Assembly: GCF_900128985.1 (NCBI RefSeq)
Contig: NZ_FQUC01000011.1
Coordinates: forward strand, 93,989-157,988
DNA: 64,000 nucleotides
Origin: Indolivaga macrotermitis
GTDB lineage: Bacteria > Bacteroidota > Bacteroidia > Bacteroidales > Dysgonomonadaceae
Reading direction: 5' to 3'
The notes beneath the pieces are model-generated. The model made no database searches, was not told where the DNA came from, and saw nothing but the letters and a program-made list of their open reading frames with translations. This document shows, piece after piece, positions 17,828 to 27,198 of this stretch (position 1 is the stretch's first letter; each line of letters begins with the position of its first letter). The position numbers and the translations under genes were made by a program.

Positions 17828-19279
17828 TTATTTCCAAATACATGAAATAACAGAGCTTGCAGGTACATTATAATTGAAAGCTTTATCGCCTAATTCTACC
17901 GTTATCGCCTGATTCTCTTTGGTATCGTTCAACAAAACAATAGAATAAGTTTTATCCGGATTTTCGAAAGTGCTGTAGTGTATTCCTTTTACGGTTTCGC
18001 CTTCCGATTTGATTCGGTAGCTGCCTGGTTTGATAACTTTAGATAGATGAGCCATGGTATAATAGTGGCTGTTCTTATCCATTGTTTTGTAATCATTAGA
18101 ATCTATGGTAATGCATCCCAGACAGATGTTACAACCTCCGGGACGGTCGGGGCCGTGTTTATCATCCAGCATATAATTCCACATGATAATGGCTTTGTTG
18201 AAGTTATTGATAGTACCTATGCAAACTTCGCGCATGTTCCACATCAGGTCTTTACCGAATGAATATCCGTCACCCCAAAGTCCGATAGACATTTCGGTGA
18301 AGTATAGGTTTTTATCAGGACGGGTATTGTGGATGGTTTGTAACTCTTCTTTTTCGCCTCCGTAAGCATGGTATGCTGCTCCATCGATATATTTGGCTGC
18401 ATTTTCGTCTTCGTATATTTTCAAAGGATATTGACCCTGATCGTGATTTTCTGCTTTGTCATTATCATAGTTGTAGTTGTGATCGTATACTATGATCTTT
18501 GTTTTGATACCTGCTTTTTCGAATTGTGGACCTAGCGCATCCCTCACGAAATCGCGTTGCTCCTGCCAAGTCATATACAATGACATAGAGTTACCTCTAT
18601 TTAAAGGTTCGTTTTGAACTGTTACGGCATCTATTTTGAATCCTTCTTGTTCCATTGCCTGAATGTATTTTACAAAATAGGTGGCGTAATCCTGATAATA
18701 TTTAGGATTAAGTTGCCCGCTGGTCCAGGAGTCGAAAGGTTTCAGGTCTTTCAGGTTATTTACTTTCATCCATTTGGGACAAGACCATGGAGATGCCATT
18801 ATCTTAACATCGGGATTAATTGCTTTGATCTCCTTTAGAATAGGAAACAGGTCGCGTTTATCGTCTTCGTGTATAGCGAAATTTTCCAATCCGGGTTTAT
18901 CGCAATAGGTGTATTCATCCAAAGAGAAGTCGGAGGCTCCAAGTGAGATACGAATGTAGCTGTAGCCATATCCTTCTTTAGTACCGAATGTTTCTTTCAA
19001 TAAGGCAGTTCTGTCTTCAGGTGCCATCTTGAGCAGGTTATAGCAACTTGAGCCTGTTATAGCTGCACCAAAGCCTTCCATCTCCTGATACTTTTCTTCA
19101 GGATGAAGTGTTATTATATTAGTTGCAGCTTCTATGCCTGATCTTGCAACTAACAGAACTGAGTCTTTTTGCATGGTTATTGTCTTATCTGCTGTTGTTG
19201 TATATATTTCTACATACGATTTTTCGGTACAGGCAAATAAGATCGAACAGCACATGGCTGCCATAATAATTTTTTTCAT
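17828..19279 (-). CDS. GH30 glycoside hydrolase, lipoprotein (beta-1,6-glucanase-like), copy A
   Basis: A 483-residue GH30 enzyme with lipobox LFAC (Cys17). The acid/base is Glu224 in VQNEPLN and the nucleophile Glu329 in FTEMSIG; the opening YQEMEGFGAAITGSS and IRISLGASDFS are typical of GH30_1/GH30_3. A short C-terminal beta-domain completes the family fold. Together with SusC/D, the binding lipoprotein and GH3 it fits endo-beta-1,6-glucanase (pustulan or yeast glucan). It is the second of two consecutive GH30 genes and is clearly diverged from its neighbour. A glucosylceramidase or beta-glucosidase activity is the alternative. Confidence 0.85.
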   Translation of the reverse strand: MKKIIMAAMCCSILFACTEKSYVEIYTTTADKTITMQKDSVLLVARSGIEAATNIITLHPEEKYQEMEGFGAAITGSSCYNLLKMAPEDRTALLKETFGTKEGYGYSYIRISLGASDFSLDEYTYCDKPGLENFAIHEDDKRDLFPILKEIKAINPDVKIMASPWSCPKWMKVNNLKDLKPFDSWTSGQLNPKYYQDYATYFVKYIQAMEQEGFKIDAVTVQNEPLNRGNSMSLYMTWQEQRDFVRDALGPQFEKAGIKTKIIVYDHNYNYDNDKAENHDQGQYPLKIYEDENAAKYIDGAAYHAYGGEKEELQTIHNTRPDKNLYFTEMSIGLWGDGYSFGKDLMWNMREVCIGTINNFNKAIIMWNYMLDDKHGPDRPGGCNICLGCITIDSNDYKTMDKNSHYYTMAHLSKVIKPGSYRIKSEGETVKGIHYSTFENPDKTYSIVLLNDTKENQAITVELGDKAFNYNVPASSVISCIWK

Positions 19280-19295
19280 GAGAGTTTTTTTATCT

Positions 19296-19310
19296 AAGGT
19301 CTCAGACCTT
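19296..19310 (-). repeat. Palindromic motif copy 3 (AAGGTCTGAGACCTT)
   Basis: On the - strand the same perfect palindrome, preceded by an AACAATAAA block like the other copies, ends 16 bases before the ATG of GH30 copy A. Outside the palindrome and this short block it is more diverged than copies 1 and 2. Confidence 0.65.
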
Positions 19311-19434
19311 TTATTGTTTACTAAATAGCGTTGCTATCGTTTTGTGGACCAAAGGTGTTCTATGTAAACGCCTACTGCTGTTTTATTTAAGAAGAGGGGG
19401 TTTTTGGCAGACTCCCTCCCCTTGAATATCTGTA

Positions 19435-20886
19435 TTATTTCAATATAAATGATGCTATAGCAGCTGTAGGAATGTTATAAATAACTCGTTTTCCGGTTTC
19501 CTGATCTTTAATTGTCAAGTTAAGGCTGTTACCCGATTCGTTAACGATTATAACACCTTTGCTTCCGTCAGGATTCAGGAACGCTGTAGCAGTTGCTCCT
19601 TCAGGGAATGTTCCGGTATAAGATGTGCCGATCATTTTGGCTCCGGTACGGGCAACCTTGCTGAAATGGCTTAATATATAATATTCGAGTTCTTTCTTCA
19701 CATCGTTATCATCTATAGTGACAATTCCACGGCAATCTTCACAGAAGACTCCTCCGGGAGTAACTGGACCATGTTGTGAATTCAAAGCGATATTGAACAT
19801 CATAAAATTGCTCGATCCGTTTTGAATACAGGGAACAAGAAAATCTGAGACATAATAAAACATAGTTTCCATTTCGGTACCTGTATTCCAGCCACCTCCC
19901 GACAGTTCGGTTTCGTAAATACTCTTAGTCGGGAATGCTGCCTTTACAGCATTGATAGCCGATGGTGTACCTGCATATCCGTGAAATGCTGTACCATCTA
20001 TATACGGATTAGCCACAGCGTCATTCAGTACATTGATAGCATATTGGTATATGTCGAAATTATGATCGAGGATAAGTATTTTAGAGGTAATACCTGCTGC
20101 TTTAAATTTCGGCCCGATGTATTTACCTATAATTTCGGCTTGCTCCTGCCATGTCATTTTCATCGAGGGGTGTACTCCCGATTCGAAATCAGCTTCGTTT
20201 TGAAGGGTAATTGCATCGATCGTAATTCCTTCTCCTTTCATTGCCTGAATGAATTTTACGAAGTAAGTGGCATAGTCATCATATACTTCAGGTCCTTTCA
20301 AAGTCCCGTTGTTTAGTTTACCCGAGCTTTTCATCCAAGCGGGGGGAGACCAAGGGCTGGCCATTAATTTGATATTGGGATTGATTGCCAGTATTTCTTT
20401 CAATACAGGTAGAAGATCGCGTTTATCTATTGCAGGTATAGCGAAATTTTCAATTCCTTCTTTGTCGCAATAGGTATATAAGTCCATAGAGAAATCGGAT
20501 GCACCTATTGCAATACGGATACTTTCGAGTCCGGCTCCCGTTTTCGGATCAAAAAGATCTTTCAGTACTTGTGTTCTTGCTTCTGCCGTCATTTGCATTA
20601 GCAAGTATGCGGACGAACCTGTCAGAGTACCACCGAAACCATCAATAGTCTGGTATTTTACTGACGGATCGATACGTACCGTAACGTCGGTATAGTCGTT
20701 AGAATAATCGATAGCCAGTTCTTTGTCTAAATACACTTTAGATTGTGTAGTGAGCCACATTCTAACAGCATTATTCTCTGTCGGATTTTGCTGCTGATCT
20801 TCTTCCCCGAATCCTGAGTCGGTATTGTAATCGATACAGGACACGGCTAGAAGAAGTGAAAATATAGGAATTAAATATTTTTTCAT
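19435..20886 (-). CDS. GH30 glycoside hydrolase, lipoprotein (beta-1,6-glucanase-like), copy B
   Basis: A 483-residue GH30 lipoprotein (lipobox AVSC, Cys17) with an acidic, Gln/Asn-rich linker before the barrel, as in surface-exposed PUL enzymes. The barrel has IDGFGGTLTGSSAY, acid/base Glu231 in LQNEADFES and nucleophile Glu327 in YETELSGGGW. It directly follows the glycan-binding lipoprotein gene. The linker suggests this is the surface endo-acting enzyme, and copy A may work on shorter products; that division of labour is inferred. Specificity for beta-1,6-glucan rests on gene context. Confidence 0.85.
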   Translation of the reverse strand: MKKYLIPIFSLLLAVSCIDYNTDSGFGEEDQQQNPTENNAVRMWLTTQSKVYLDKELAIDYSNDYTDVTVRIDPSVKYQTIDGFGGTLTGSSAYLLMQMTAEARTQVLKDLFDPKTGAGLESIRIAIGASDFSMDLYTYCDKEGIENFAIPAIDKRDLLPVLKEILAINPNIKLMASPWSPPAWMKSSGKLNNGTLKGPEVYDDYATYFVKFIQAMKGEGITIDAITLQNEADFESGVHPSMKMTWQEQAEIIGKYIGPKFKAAGITSKILILDHNFDIYQYAINVLNDAVANPYIDGTAFHGYAGTPSAINAVKAAFPTKSIYETELSGGGWNTGTEMETMFYYVSDFLVPCIQNGSSNFMMFNIALNSQHGPVTPGGVFCEDCRGIVTIDDNDVKKELEYYILSHFSKVARTGAKMIGTSYTGTFPEGATATAFLNPDGSKGVIIVNESGNSLNLTIKDQETGKRVIYNIPTAAIASFILK

Positions 20887-20905
20887 AAGGTATTTTTTCT
20901 TTGGT

Positions 20906-20939
20906 ATCTCTCTGTTTTCTGTATCAAAGACAGAGAGAT
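20906..20939 (-). promoter_or_regulatory. Intercistronic hairpin upstream of GH30 copy B
   Basis: ATCTCTCTGT (20906-20915) and ACAGAGAGAT (20930-20939) form a perfect 10-bp stem with a 14-base loop in the 74-base gap between the binding-protein gene and GH30 copy B. No T tract, so a processing or stabilising hairpin is more likely than a terminator. Confidence 0.45.
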
Positions 20940-20960
20940 TGATTTTGTATGAGTTAACTC

Positions 20961-22331
20961 TTAAGGCAATGTTACGCTTTCGGCAGTAACTACTTTGGTT
21001 GCCAAATTAATAGTTATACGGTAGTTGCCAGATGCTGCACCTTCGGCTGCATACCAGTTTCCATCATTTTTACCCAGATCAACATCTCTGGCAATAATAG
21101 AAGGCATTGTGAAATCCGAAGATTTCTTTTCATTGGCCCAGTCTCTGTTATCGAATGGTTTGAAGTTAGCTTTCGTTGCATCGAAGTATACTACCGCCTG
21201 ATATACATCGGCTGATACTTTGCGGAAAACAATAGCCTGCAGCGGAGCATTGAAGTCCCATGAAGTATGTGCTTCCGGTTTAACTTTCGATGGATAACCC
21301 AGTCCTTCACCCGCTGCCAGTAGAACATTAGGATATGCTCTGTCGGACGGGTCTACTATCATTACTTTACGGGTTTCGCTATAGTATAAGTCATAGCTGC
21401 CTGCATCACCAATGAATTTCACTTTATCATCGGCTGTACGTTCGAAATAATTCAGGTCATATACTATGTCTGTGCTTGTGAGGTCGTCAAACAGATTTAC
21501 TTCCTGATTTTTTTCGAAAGAACGCGATAGTTTCTTGAATGCTTCGTTGCTTGCTGTTACATCACCGAAGTTGTCTAATACCAAGTCATTAGGGTTTAGT
21601 GTACTTCCGTTCAGAGTGGTTTCGAACATATAGTTATCGAAAACGATACTTGTGATATAATCCACATCGGTACTGGTAGTTGTAATATAATCGCCTGTTT
21701 CGTCTACTAACTGAATAGTTCCACCTTTATTACCCCAAACATGGCCTGTGAAATCGATCTGGTTGTCCGATGTAATTTTCTGGGCAATACGGTAACGGAT
21801 ACTGTTGGCCTTAATCATTACATCAGCCGATTTGTATATATCCGATTTTGTTCCCTGAGGAGTCAAAGGATATACTTCGCCACTGTCGAGTACAAGGTAT
21901 AATGTGTTGTAATAGGTTCTTTTGCCGGTTACACCTGTAATGCTTCCGGTAGTTTTGTCTCCTTCCACATTAATAAGGGTTAACATCACTTCTATATTAG
22001 CATCCTCGGGCAGTTCGCTGGTATATGTCACCTTGAATTTGGATGATACTTCTGCGCTATTTCCTGCTGTACGGATTGTTTGTTGTGCAACAAGTACATC
22101 ATTCACAACCATTTTCATTTCCAATGTGGAAAGAGGCGTTTTAGGGTCCGAGACTTTAGCTGTTATCGTAACAGAATCTCCGTACGCAAATGTCGAAGGA
22201 TTTATTGAAGCTGTCTCGATAACCGGAGTCGAGTGAGGGAATACAGTCCGCGAGTCTTCATCTTCACACGAAGTGAACAAGAGTGCCCCGGCGCAAAGTC
22301 CCCATATAATATTTTTATATATAGATTTCAT
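20961..22331 (-). CDS. Surface glycan-binding lipoprotein (SusE/F position)
   Basis: A 456-residue lipoprotein (lipobox FTSC, Cys22; the following EDED patch resembles a lipoprotein surface-export signal of Bacteroidetes). Residues about 30-135 look like an Ig/PKD-like beta-sandwich (STPVIETASINPSTFAYGDSVTITAKVSD), and the rest is beta-rich with many aromatic residues. It lies 31 bases after SusD and before GH30, the position of surface glycan-binding proteins in PULs, including the one in the B. thetaiotaomicron beta-1,6-glucan locus. No catalytic motif is visible. Function is from position and architecture. Confidence 0.75.
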   Translation of the reverse strand: MKSIYKNIIWGLCAGALLFTSCEDEDSRTVFPHSTPVIETASINPSTFAYGDSVTITAKVSDPKTPLSTLEMKMVVNDVLVAQQTIRTAGNSAEVSSKFKVTYTSELPEDANIEVMLTLINVEGDKTTGSITGVTGKRTYYNTLYLVLDSGEVYPLTPQGTKSDIYKSADVMIKANSIRYRIAQKITSDNQIDFTGHVWGNKGGTIQLVDETGDYITTTSTDVDYITSIVFDNYMFETTLNGSTLNPNDLVLDNFGDVTASNEAFKKLSRSFEKNQEVNLFDDLTSTDIVYDLNYFERTADDKVKFIGDAGSYDLYYSETRKVMIVDPSDRAYPNVLLAAGEGLGYPSKVKPEAHTSWDFNAPLQAIVFRKVSADVYQAVVYFDATKANFKPFDNRDWANEKKSSDFTMPSIIARDVDLGKNDGNWYAAEGAASGNYRITINLATKVVTAESVTLP

Positions 22332-22362
22332 ATATTCTGACTGTTTAAGATTTTGTATTTAT

Positions 22363-23883
22363 TTAGTAGCCCGGATTTTGGGTAAGGTTAGCATTCAGGT
22401 CCAGTTCACTTTGAGGTATTGGCCAGATTAATTTTTCATCTGAAATTCTGGATGCAAATTCACTCTGGTGATCGGTACATGATTGCATTACTTGTTTAAA
22501 ACGGTTTCTACGCTTCAGATCCATCCATCTTTTACCTTCGAAAGCAAATTCGAAACGGTTTTCGTTTTCGATAGCCAGTCTCATATTGTCTTTTGACGTT
22601 GCTGTTGTATTAGCTAATTCGGCACGGGCTCTTACCTTGTTAATCTGGTTTTTGGCTTCATTGAGGTTACCCAGTTCGTTCTCAGCTTCTGCTAATAACA
22701 GGATAGCTTCGGGCAAGCGGAACAGAACAATATTTCCGGCTTCTTGTGATCTTAATTTATAGCAATACGGATATTTATTCGATGGCCAGTATTTGTCAGT
22801 CCATTTTCCGGTTACGTCGCCAAACATGATCGAAGCATCTCTGCGGACAACGTCGCCGGCAGATGTGAAGGCTTTATATAAATCCTGACTTGGAGTATTG
22901 AATTTCTTCCAGTCGATGCCGTAGAACATCTGTGCAGCCCAGTTTCCTAACGTAGTCCAACTATTGTAGTCTACTTCGAAAATAGATTCCTTACTGTGCT
23001 CATTAACAAGGTTTACGCTAGGCAGTACTCCATTTGATGGAGTTTCGGCAACAGCAAACAGATCGTTGTAATTATCAAGCATACCATATCGGGTATCCTG
23101 AACAACTGCCTGAGAGTACTGTTTTACTTTGTTCCAGTCGGTATTAGAGAATCCGTCTTTGGTTGCATATACCTGAGCTAATATTAAGCGAACGAATGCT
23201 TTACTGATTTTGAACTTATTGGTCGAATAATCGGTAACATTAGCTTCTGAATATTCGAGGTCACTTACGATCTGAGTATAAATGTTTTCGACTGTTTCTT
23301 TTTCAGGATACAGTAATGGATATATCTCATCGATATTACCAAGACTGATTTCGGGAATGTATTGTGTGATCAAAGGTACATCTCCGTATATTCTTACAAG
23401 GTAAAAATAACAGATGGCTCTCATAAAGTGAGCTTCACCGCTGATCTCGTTTCTGCGTTGTTCTGTTAAGGCAGAATCTTTGATCTTAGGTATCCATTCG
23501 ATTATAGTATTGGCTTTCGATATATGAGAATACAGGTACCCCCAGTCTCTCTTAACACTACCGTTCGATGCAGAGATACGAAGTTCGTCGATCTGCATAG
23601 TCTGATCTTTAGGTTCTCCGGCATAGGCATTATCAGCTTGAGCATCATTCATTATGTACAAGTCGAGTTGCCAGAATTCATTTGCAAAATCTCCGTAAGC
23701 ACCTGTCAGAAGTTGTTCCATTTGACTAGCTGTGGTATACTCGGTTGCATTGTCTTTGCCACCCGATCCCCAGTTTTCGTTGGTTAATTCTGAGTCGGGG
23801 GATTCATCAAGGAAACTGCTGCATGAGCTGAGTGCCAGACATGCCATAGTTCCGCATAGTAGATGTTTTATATTGTATTTCAT
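22363..23883 (-). CDS. SusD/RagB-family glycan-binding lipoprotein
   Basis: A 506-residue SusD homologue. The ATG at 23883 is chosen because it starts a proper lipoprotein signal (LALSSC, Cys21) and leaves a 13-base gap to the SusC stop; an in-frame upstream start would overlap susC. The TPR-rich fold is shown by MRAICYFYLVRIYGDVPLI and the C-terminal RFEFAFEGKRWMDLKRRN block of the SusD family. It forms the lid of the SusC transporter and binds the oligosaccharide at the cell surface, here probably a beta-glucan. Confidence 0.93.
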   Translation of the reverse strand: MKYNIKHLLCGTMACLALSSCSSFLDESPDSELTNENWGSGGKDNATEYTTASQMEQLLTGAYGDFANEFWQLDLYIMNDAQADNAYAGEPKDQTMQIDELRISASNGSVKRDWGYLYSHISKANTIIEWIPKIKDSALTEQRRNEISGEAHFMRAICYFYLVRIYGDVPLITQYIPEISLGNIDEIYPLLYPEKETVENIYTQIVSDLEYSEANVTDYSTNKFKISKAFVRLILAQVYATKDGFSNTDWNKVKQYSQAVVQDTRYGMLDNYNDLFAVAETPSNGVLPSVNLVNEHSKESIFEVDYNSWTTLGNWAAQMFYGIDWKKFNTPSQDLYKAFTSAGDVVRRDASIMFGDVTGKWTDKYWPSNKYPYCYKLRSQEAGNIVLFRLPEAILLLAEAENELGNLNEAKNQINKVRARAELANTTATSKDNMRLAIENENRFEFAFEGKRWMDLKRRNRFKQVMQSCTDHQSEFASRISDEKLIWPIPQSELDLNANLTQNPGY

Positions 23884-23896
23884 TGTGATTCGTTTT

Positions 23897-26881
23897 TTAG
23901 AATGATACATTAAGACCGAAAATAAATGAACGAGATTGTGGATAAGTACCATAGTCGATACCTAATTGAGCTGCACTGGCATTAGAGTCTACCCAGCTAA
24001 GTTCGGGATCGTAACCTCTGTATTTAGTCAGTGTGAATAAGTTATTGACTGTTCCGTATACATTCAGTTTAGATAATTTCAGTTTATTGATGATCTTTTG
24101 GTCGAATGTGTATGCTAACGTCAAAGATTTCAGACGGATAAATGAACCGTCTTCAACAAAGCGTGTAGAGTTTAACGAGTTAGTTAATACTCCGGCTCTC
24201 GGAACATCGGTTATCATTCCCGGACGTACCCATCTGTTCAGAACTGTAGTTGTTTGGTTTTTAGAGTCAAACATTCCTTCTGAGTCTATACGCGATGCGT
24301 TGAAAATATCATTACCGTACGATCCGTTGAAGAAAGCACTAAGAGTGAAATTCTTCCAAGAGAAATTGTGAGTGAATCCGAATGTGAAATCCGGTTGTGC
24401 ATCACCGATAATAGTTCTGTCGGCCGAATCTATAACTCCGTTAGCATCTACACCTGCAACTCCATTGTTATTTAAGTCTTTGTAAATGATATTACCTGTT
24501 TCCGGATCAACACCTTGTGCTACATATCCGTAGAAAGAACCTAATGGAAGACCTTCTTTGATCATAATCACATCATCCCCGTTACTTTCGATATTGGCTG
24601 CAGTAAATTGCGGTGTAAGCCCCAGTTTAGTCAGTTTATTGCGGTTAAACGACATATTGATGCCGGCATCCCATTTAAATGTGCCTGTAAGGATCTGTCC
24701 GTTGATATTGAATTCGAAACCTTTGTTTACCATCTCTCCGTCATTTCTCATCGGTAGATCAACACCTACTGTAGAAGGTAACTTGATGTAAAGAAGCAAA
24801 TCGGTGGTCTTTTTGTAATATACATCGAATTCTCCTGTTAATCTTGAGTTGAATAGAGTTAAGTCTATCCCTGCATTGTATTGGGTCGTAATTTCCCATT
24901 TCAGGTCACGGTTACCCAGTCTTCCCGGTTTTACTGCAGGACCTTCTCCTGTAGTTTCTTGCTTAACGATGGTATACTTATCATATAGGTCGTAGTCGCC
25001 GATACCGCCTTGGTTACCATTGCGTCCCCAACCGATTCTTAGTTTTGCATCATCTACAACGTTAGTTAGTGGTTCGAAGAATTTTTCGCTGGAAAAACGC
25101 CATCCGGCAGACATTGATGGAAAATATGCCCATTTGTCATATAATTTAGAAGAACCGTCGGCACGGAAGTTGAGTGTCGCTAAATAGCGGCTTTCAAAAT
25201 CATATTGTACTCTGGCAAGGTACGACATCAATGAGTTACCTTCTTTTTTAGTAGTAGCACTGTTTATCTTGTTTGCCATATTCAATGTCATCGTTTTGAA
25301 AGTAGTACCTTTTACAAAGTCTTCTACCGACATATATGAGTTGGTATGTCTGTATCTTTGCATAGTGATACCTCCTAAAGCGCTGAAATTGTGCTTTCCG
25401 TCAAACTTCTTATTATATGATAATATATTTTCGCTTTGCCATGTAAGATAACTGTCGTCAGCATGTTCGCCGCGACCATTTGCCTGACGTCCATATTGCG
25501 TTTTGATCGGGTCGATAAATTTATCCCAACCATGGTCGGTATAGTCTACAGAGAAACGAGGTTTAAAGTGAAGTCCGTCTGCCAGAGTGAAATCCAGTTC
25601 AAGATTACCCATGAAACGGTATTCCTGGTTCTTATCGTATGTATTTGCCTGTGCAAAAGGATTTTCCCATGATGACTGGAAGGGGTTAGTGGCGTACTGT
25701 CCCGGATTAGCGGAATCCCAGATAGGCATAAAAGGAGGAGTGTTTATAATAGACATAATAACACCTCCACGTCCGGCGTTGGCATTGTCGGTAGCATCCA
25801 TACGTGTATTGCGGGCAAAGCTCAGGTTGGAAGTTACTTTGAACCAAGGCTTAATATCTGATGACAGGTTGGTTCTGAATGAAAATCTGTCATAATTGGC
25901 AGGAGAGATAATACCTTCTTCTTTTTGGTATCCTCCTGATATATAGTAATTTGTTTTATCTGTACTTCCCGATAGAGAAACCTGATAGTTTTGTTGCATA
26001 CCTGTTCCGTACATTTCTTTAGCCCAGTTGGTATAGTTATGGTTGGTACGGTCTACACTTATCCCTACTTCATCCATTAAATCATAATACTGCTTTGTGT
26101 TCAGGGTTTTGATCTGTTTGGTGACATTAGAGAATCCGACATACATCGATAAATCTACCTTAGTTCTTCCTTTCGAACCTTTTTTAGTAGAGATAAGTAC
26201 GACACCGTTGGCTGCACGACTACCATAAATAGCAGCAGATGAGGCATCTTTCAGTATTTGCATAGTTTCTATATCGGAAGGCGATATATTTGTTATATCA
26301 TTGGTGATAACTCCGTCTACAACATAGATAGGGTCGTTTCCTGCATTTAGAGAGGTAGCACCACGTACACGTACTTGTATACCTACACCCGGTTTACCGG
26401 ATGGTTGTACGACCTGTACACCGGCGGCTTTCCCTTGTAGAGCTTGTTGTGCCGATATTATAGGACGGTCTGCCCAGTCGTCAGCCGAAACACTTGCTAC
26501 AGATGTAGTCAGGTCGGCTTTACGTTGAGTACCATATCCGATCACAACAATTTCTTCCAGTTGTTTGGATGATTCTCTTAAAGTTACATTTACTACTGAT
26601 GAATTAGCAGCTACTTCGGCTGTCTCATATCCCATATAGGTAAATACCAGAGTAGAGCTTGCGGGGATATTGTTTAATGCATACTTACCGTCTATGTCCG
26701 TCATTGTGGCATTGGTGGTTCCTTTCAGGCTAACCGAAACCCCGATAAGAGTTTCACCTGTAACAGCGTCCGTAACCGTACCTTCTACTCTTGTACCGTT
26801 TTGAGCAAAAGCGATAGCCGGAAGCAGCAAAGTAATAACAAGACAAATCTTGTACAAGAATTGTTTACTTTTACACTTCAT
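23897..26881 (-). CDS. SusC/RagA-family TonB-linked outer-membrane transporter
   Basis: A 994-residue TonB-dependent transporter. The start at 26881 gives a normal signal peptide ending at about residue 26 (AIAFAQ); the longer open frame adds 21 unlikely residues. After it come a carboxypeptidase-regulatory-like domain (about 30-105), the TonB-box region (LEEIVVIGYGTQRKADLTTSV), the plug (GVQVRVRG-type segment, DPIYVVDG, ILKDASSAAIYGSRAANGV) and the 22-strand barrel ending in aromatic LNVSF. It imports oligosaccharides with the SusD encoded next. First gene of the PUL operon after its regulator. Confidence 0.94.
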   Translation of the reverse strand: MKCKSKQFLYKICLVITLLLPAIAFAQNGTRVEGTVTDAVTGETLIGVSVSLKGTTNATMTDIDGKYALNNIPASSTLVFTYMGYETAEVAANSSVVNVTLRESSKQLEEIVVIGYGTQRKADLTTSVASVSADDWADRPIISAQQALQGKAAGVQVVQPSGKPGVGIQVRVRGATSLNAGNDPIYVVDGVITNDITNISPSDIETMQILKDASSAAIYGSRAANGVVLISTKKGSKGRTKVDLSMYVGFSNVTKQIKTLNTKQYYDLMDEVGISVDRTNHNYTNWAKEMYGTGMQQNYQVSLSGSTDKTNYYISGGYQKEEGIISPANYDRFSFRTNLSSDIKPWFKVTSNLSFARNTRMDATDNANAGRGGVIMSIINTPPFMPIWDSANPGQYATNPFQSSWENPFAQANTYDKNQEYRFMGNLELDFTLADGLHFKPRFSVDYTDHGWDKFIDPIKTQYGRQANGRGEHADDSYLTWQSENILSYNKKFDGKHNFSALGGITMQRYRHTNSYMSVEDFVKGTTFKTMTLNMANKINSATTKKEGNSLMSYLARVQYDFESRYLATLNFRADGSSKLYDKWAYFPSMSAGWRFSSEKFFEPLTNVVDDAKLRIGWGRNGNQGGIGDYDLYDKYTIVKQETTGEGPAVKPGRLGNRDLKWEITTQYNAGIDLTLFNSRLTGEFDVYYKKTTDLLLYIKLPSTVGVDLPMRNDGEMVNKGFEFNINGQILTGTFKWDAGINMSFNRNKLTKLGLTPQFTAANIESNGDDVIMIKEGLPLGSFYGYVAQGVDPETGNIIYKDLNNNGVAGVDANGVIDSADRTIIGDAQPDFTFGFTHNFSWKNFTLSAFFNGSYGNDIFNASRIDSEGMFDSKNQTTTVLNRWVRPGMITDVPRAGVLTNSLNSTRFVEDGSFIRLKSLTLAYTFDQKIINKLKLSKLNVYGTVNNLFTLTKYRGYDPELSWVDSNASAAQLGIDYGTYPQSRSFIFGLNVSF

Positions 26882-27198
26882 GATTCTTTTAGATTTTAAT
26901 GTGATTTTGTTTTTGATGTAATATTTCTTTGGTATAAGAAACATTAAAGACTAGTTGATTGTTAACAGATGTTCAAATTTTGAAATATCATTTCATGCTT
27001 TTCTGGTTTTGGTTTTAATGGGTTATTAGAATTTGGGCTCTTTAAAAAATCTTAATATTTCAAAATTATGGATATAGGTAGCTCTAACTTTTCTTTATAC
27101 AAAAAAAGTAGTGATATGGAATCTATAAAATATTGATGTTTATAGATTTAGTGGTTTGTTGATAGAGCTAAAAAGTAGTGGGTTTGGATTGATTTAAC
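26882..27198 (-). promoter_or_regulatory. SusC upstream region with nested inverted repeats
   Basis: This 317-base spacer between the regulator and susC holds two nested inverted repeats: AATCTATAAA (27120-27129) with TTTATAGATT (27139-27148), inside TAGCTCTA (27079-27086) with TAGAGCTA (27163-27170). On the - strand TAATTTTG (27068-27061) fits a -7 box and would give a leader of about 170 bases, but no good -33 TTTG is seen. The repeats are candidate binding sites for the adjacent SusR-like regulator. Confidence 0.4.

Noticed and set aside
23884..23952. Longer N-terminus of the SusD protein
   Set aside because: It would overlap the susC stop and destroy the lipoprotein signal; the ATG at 23883 is better.
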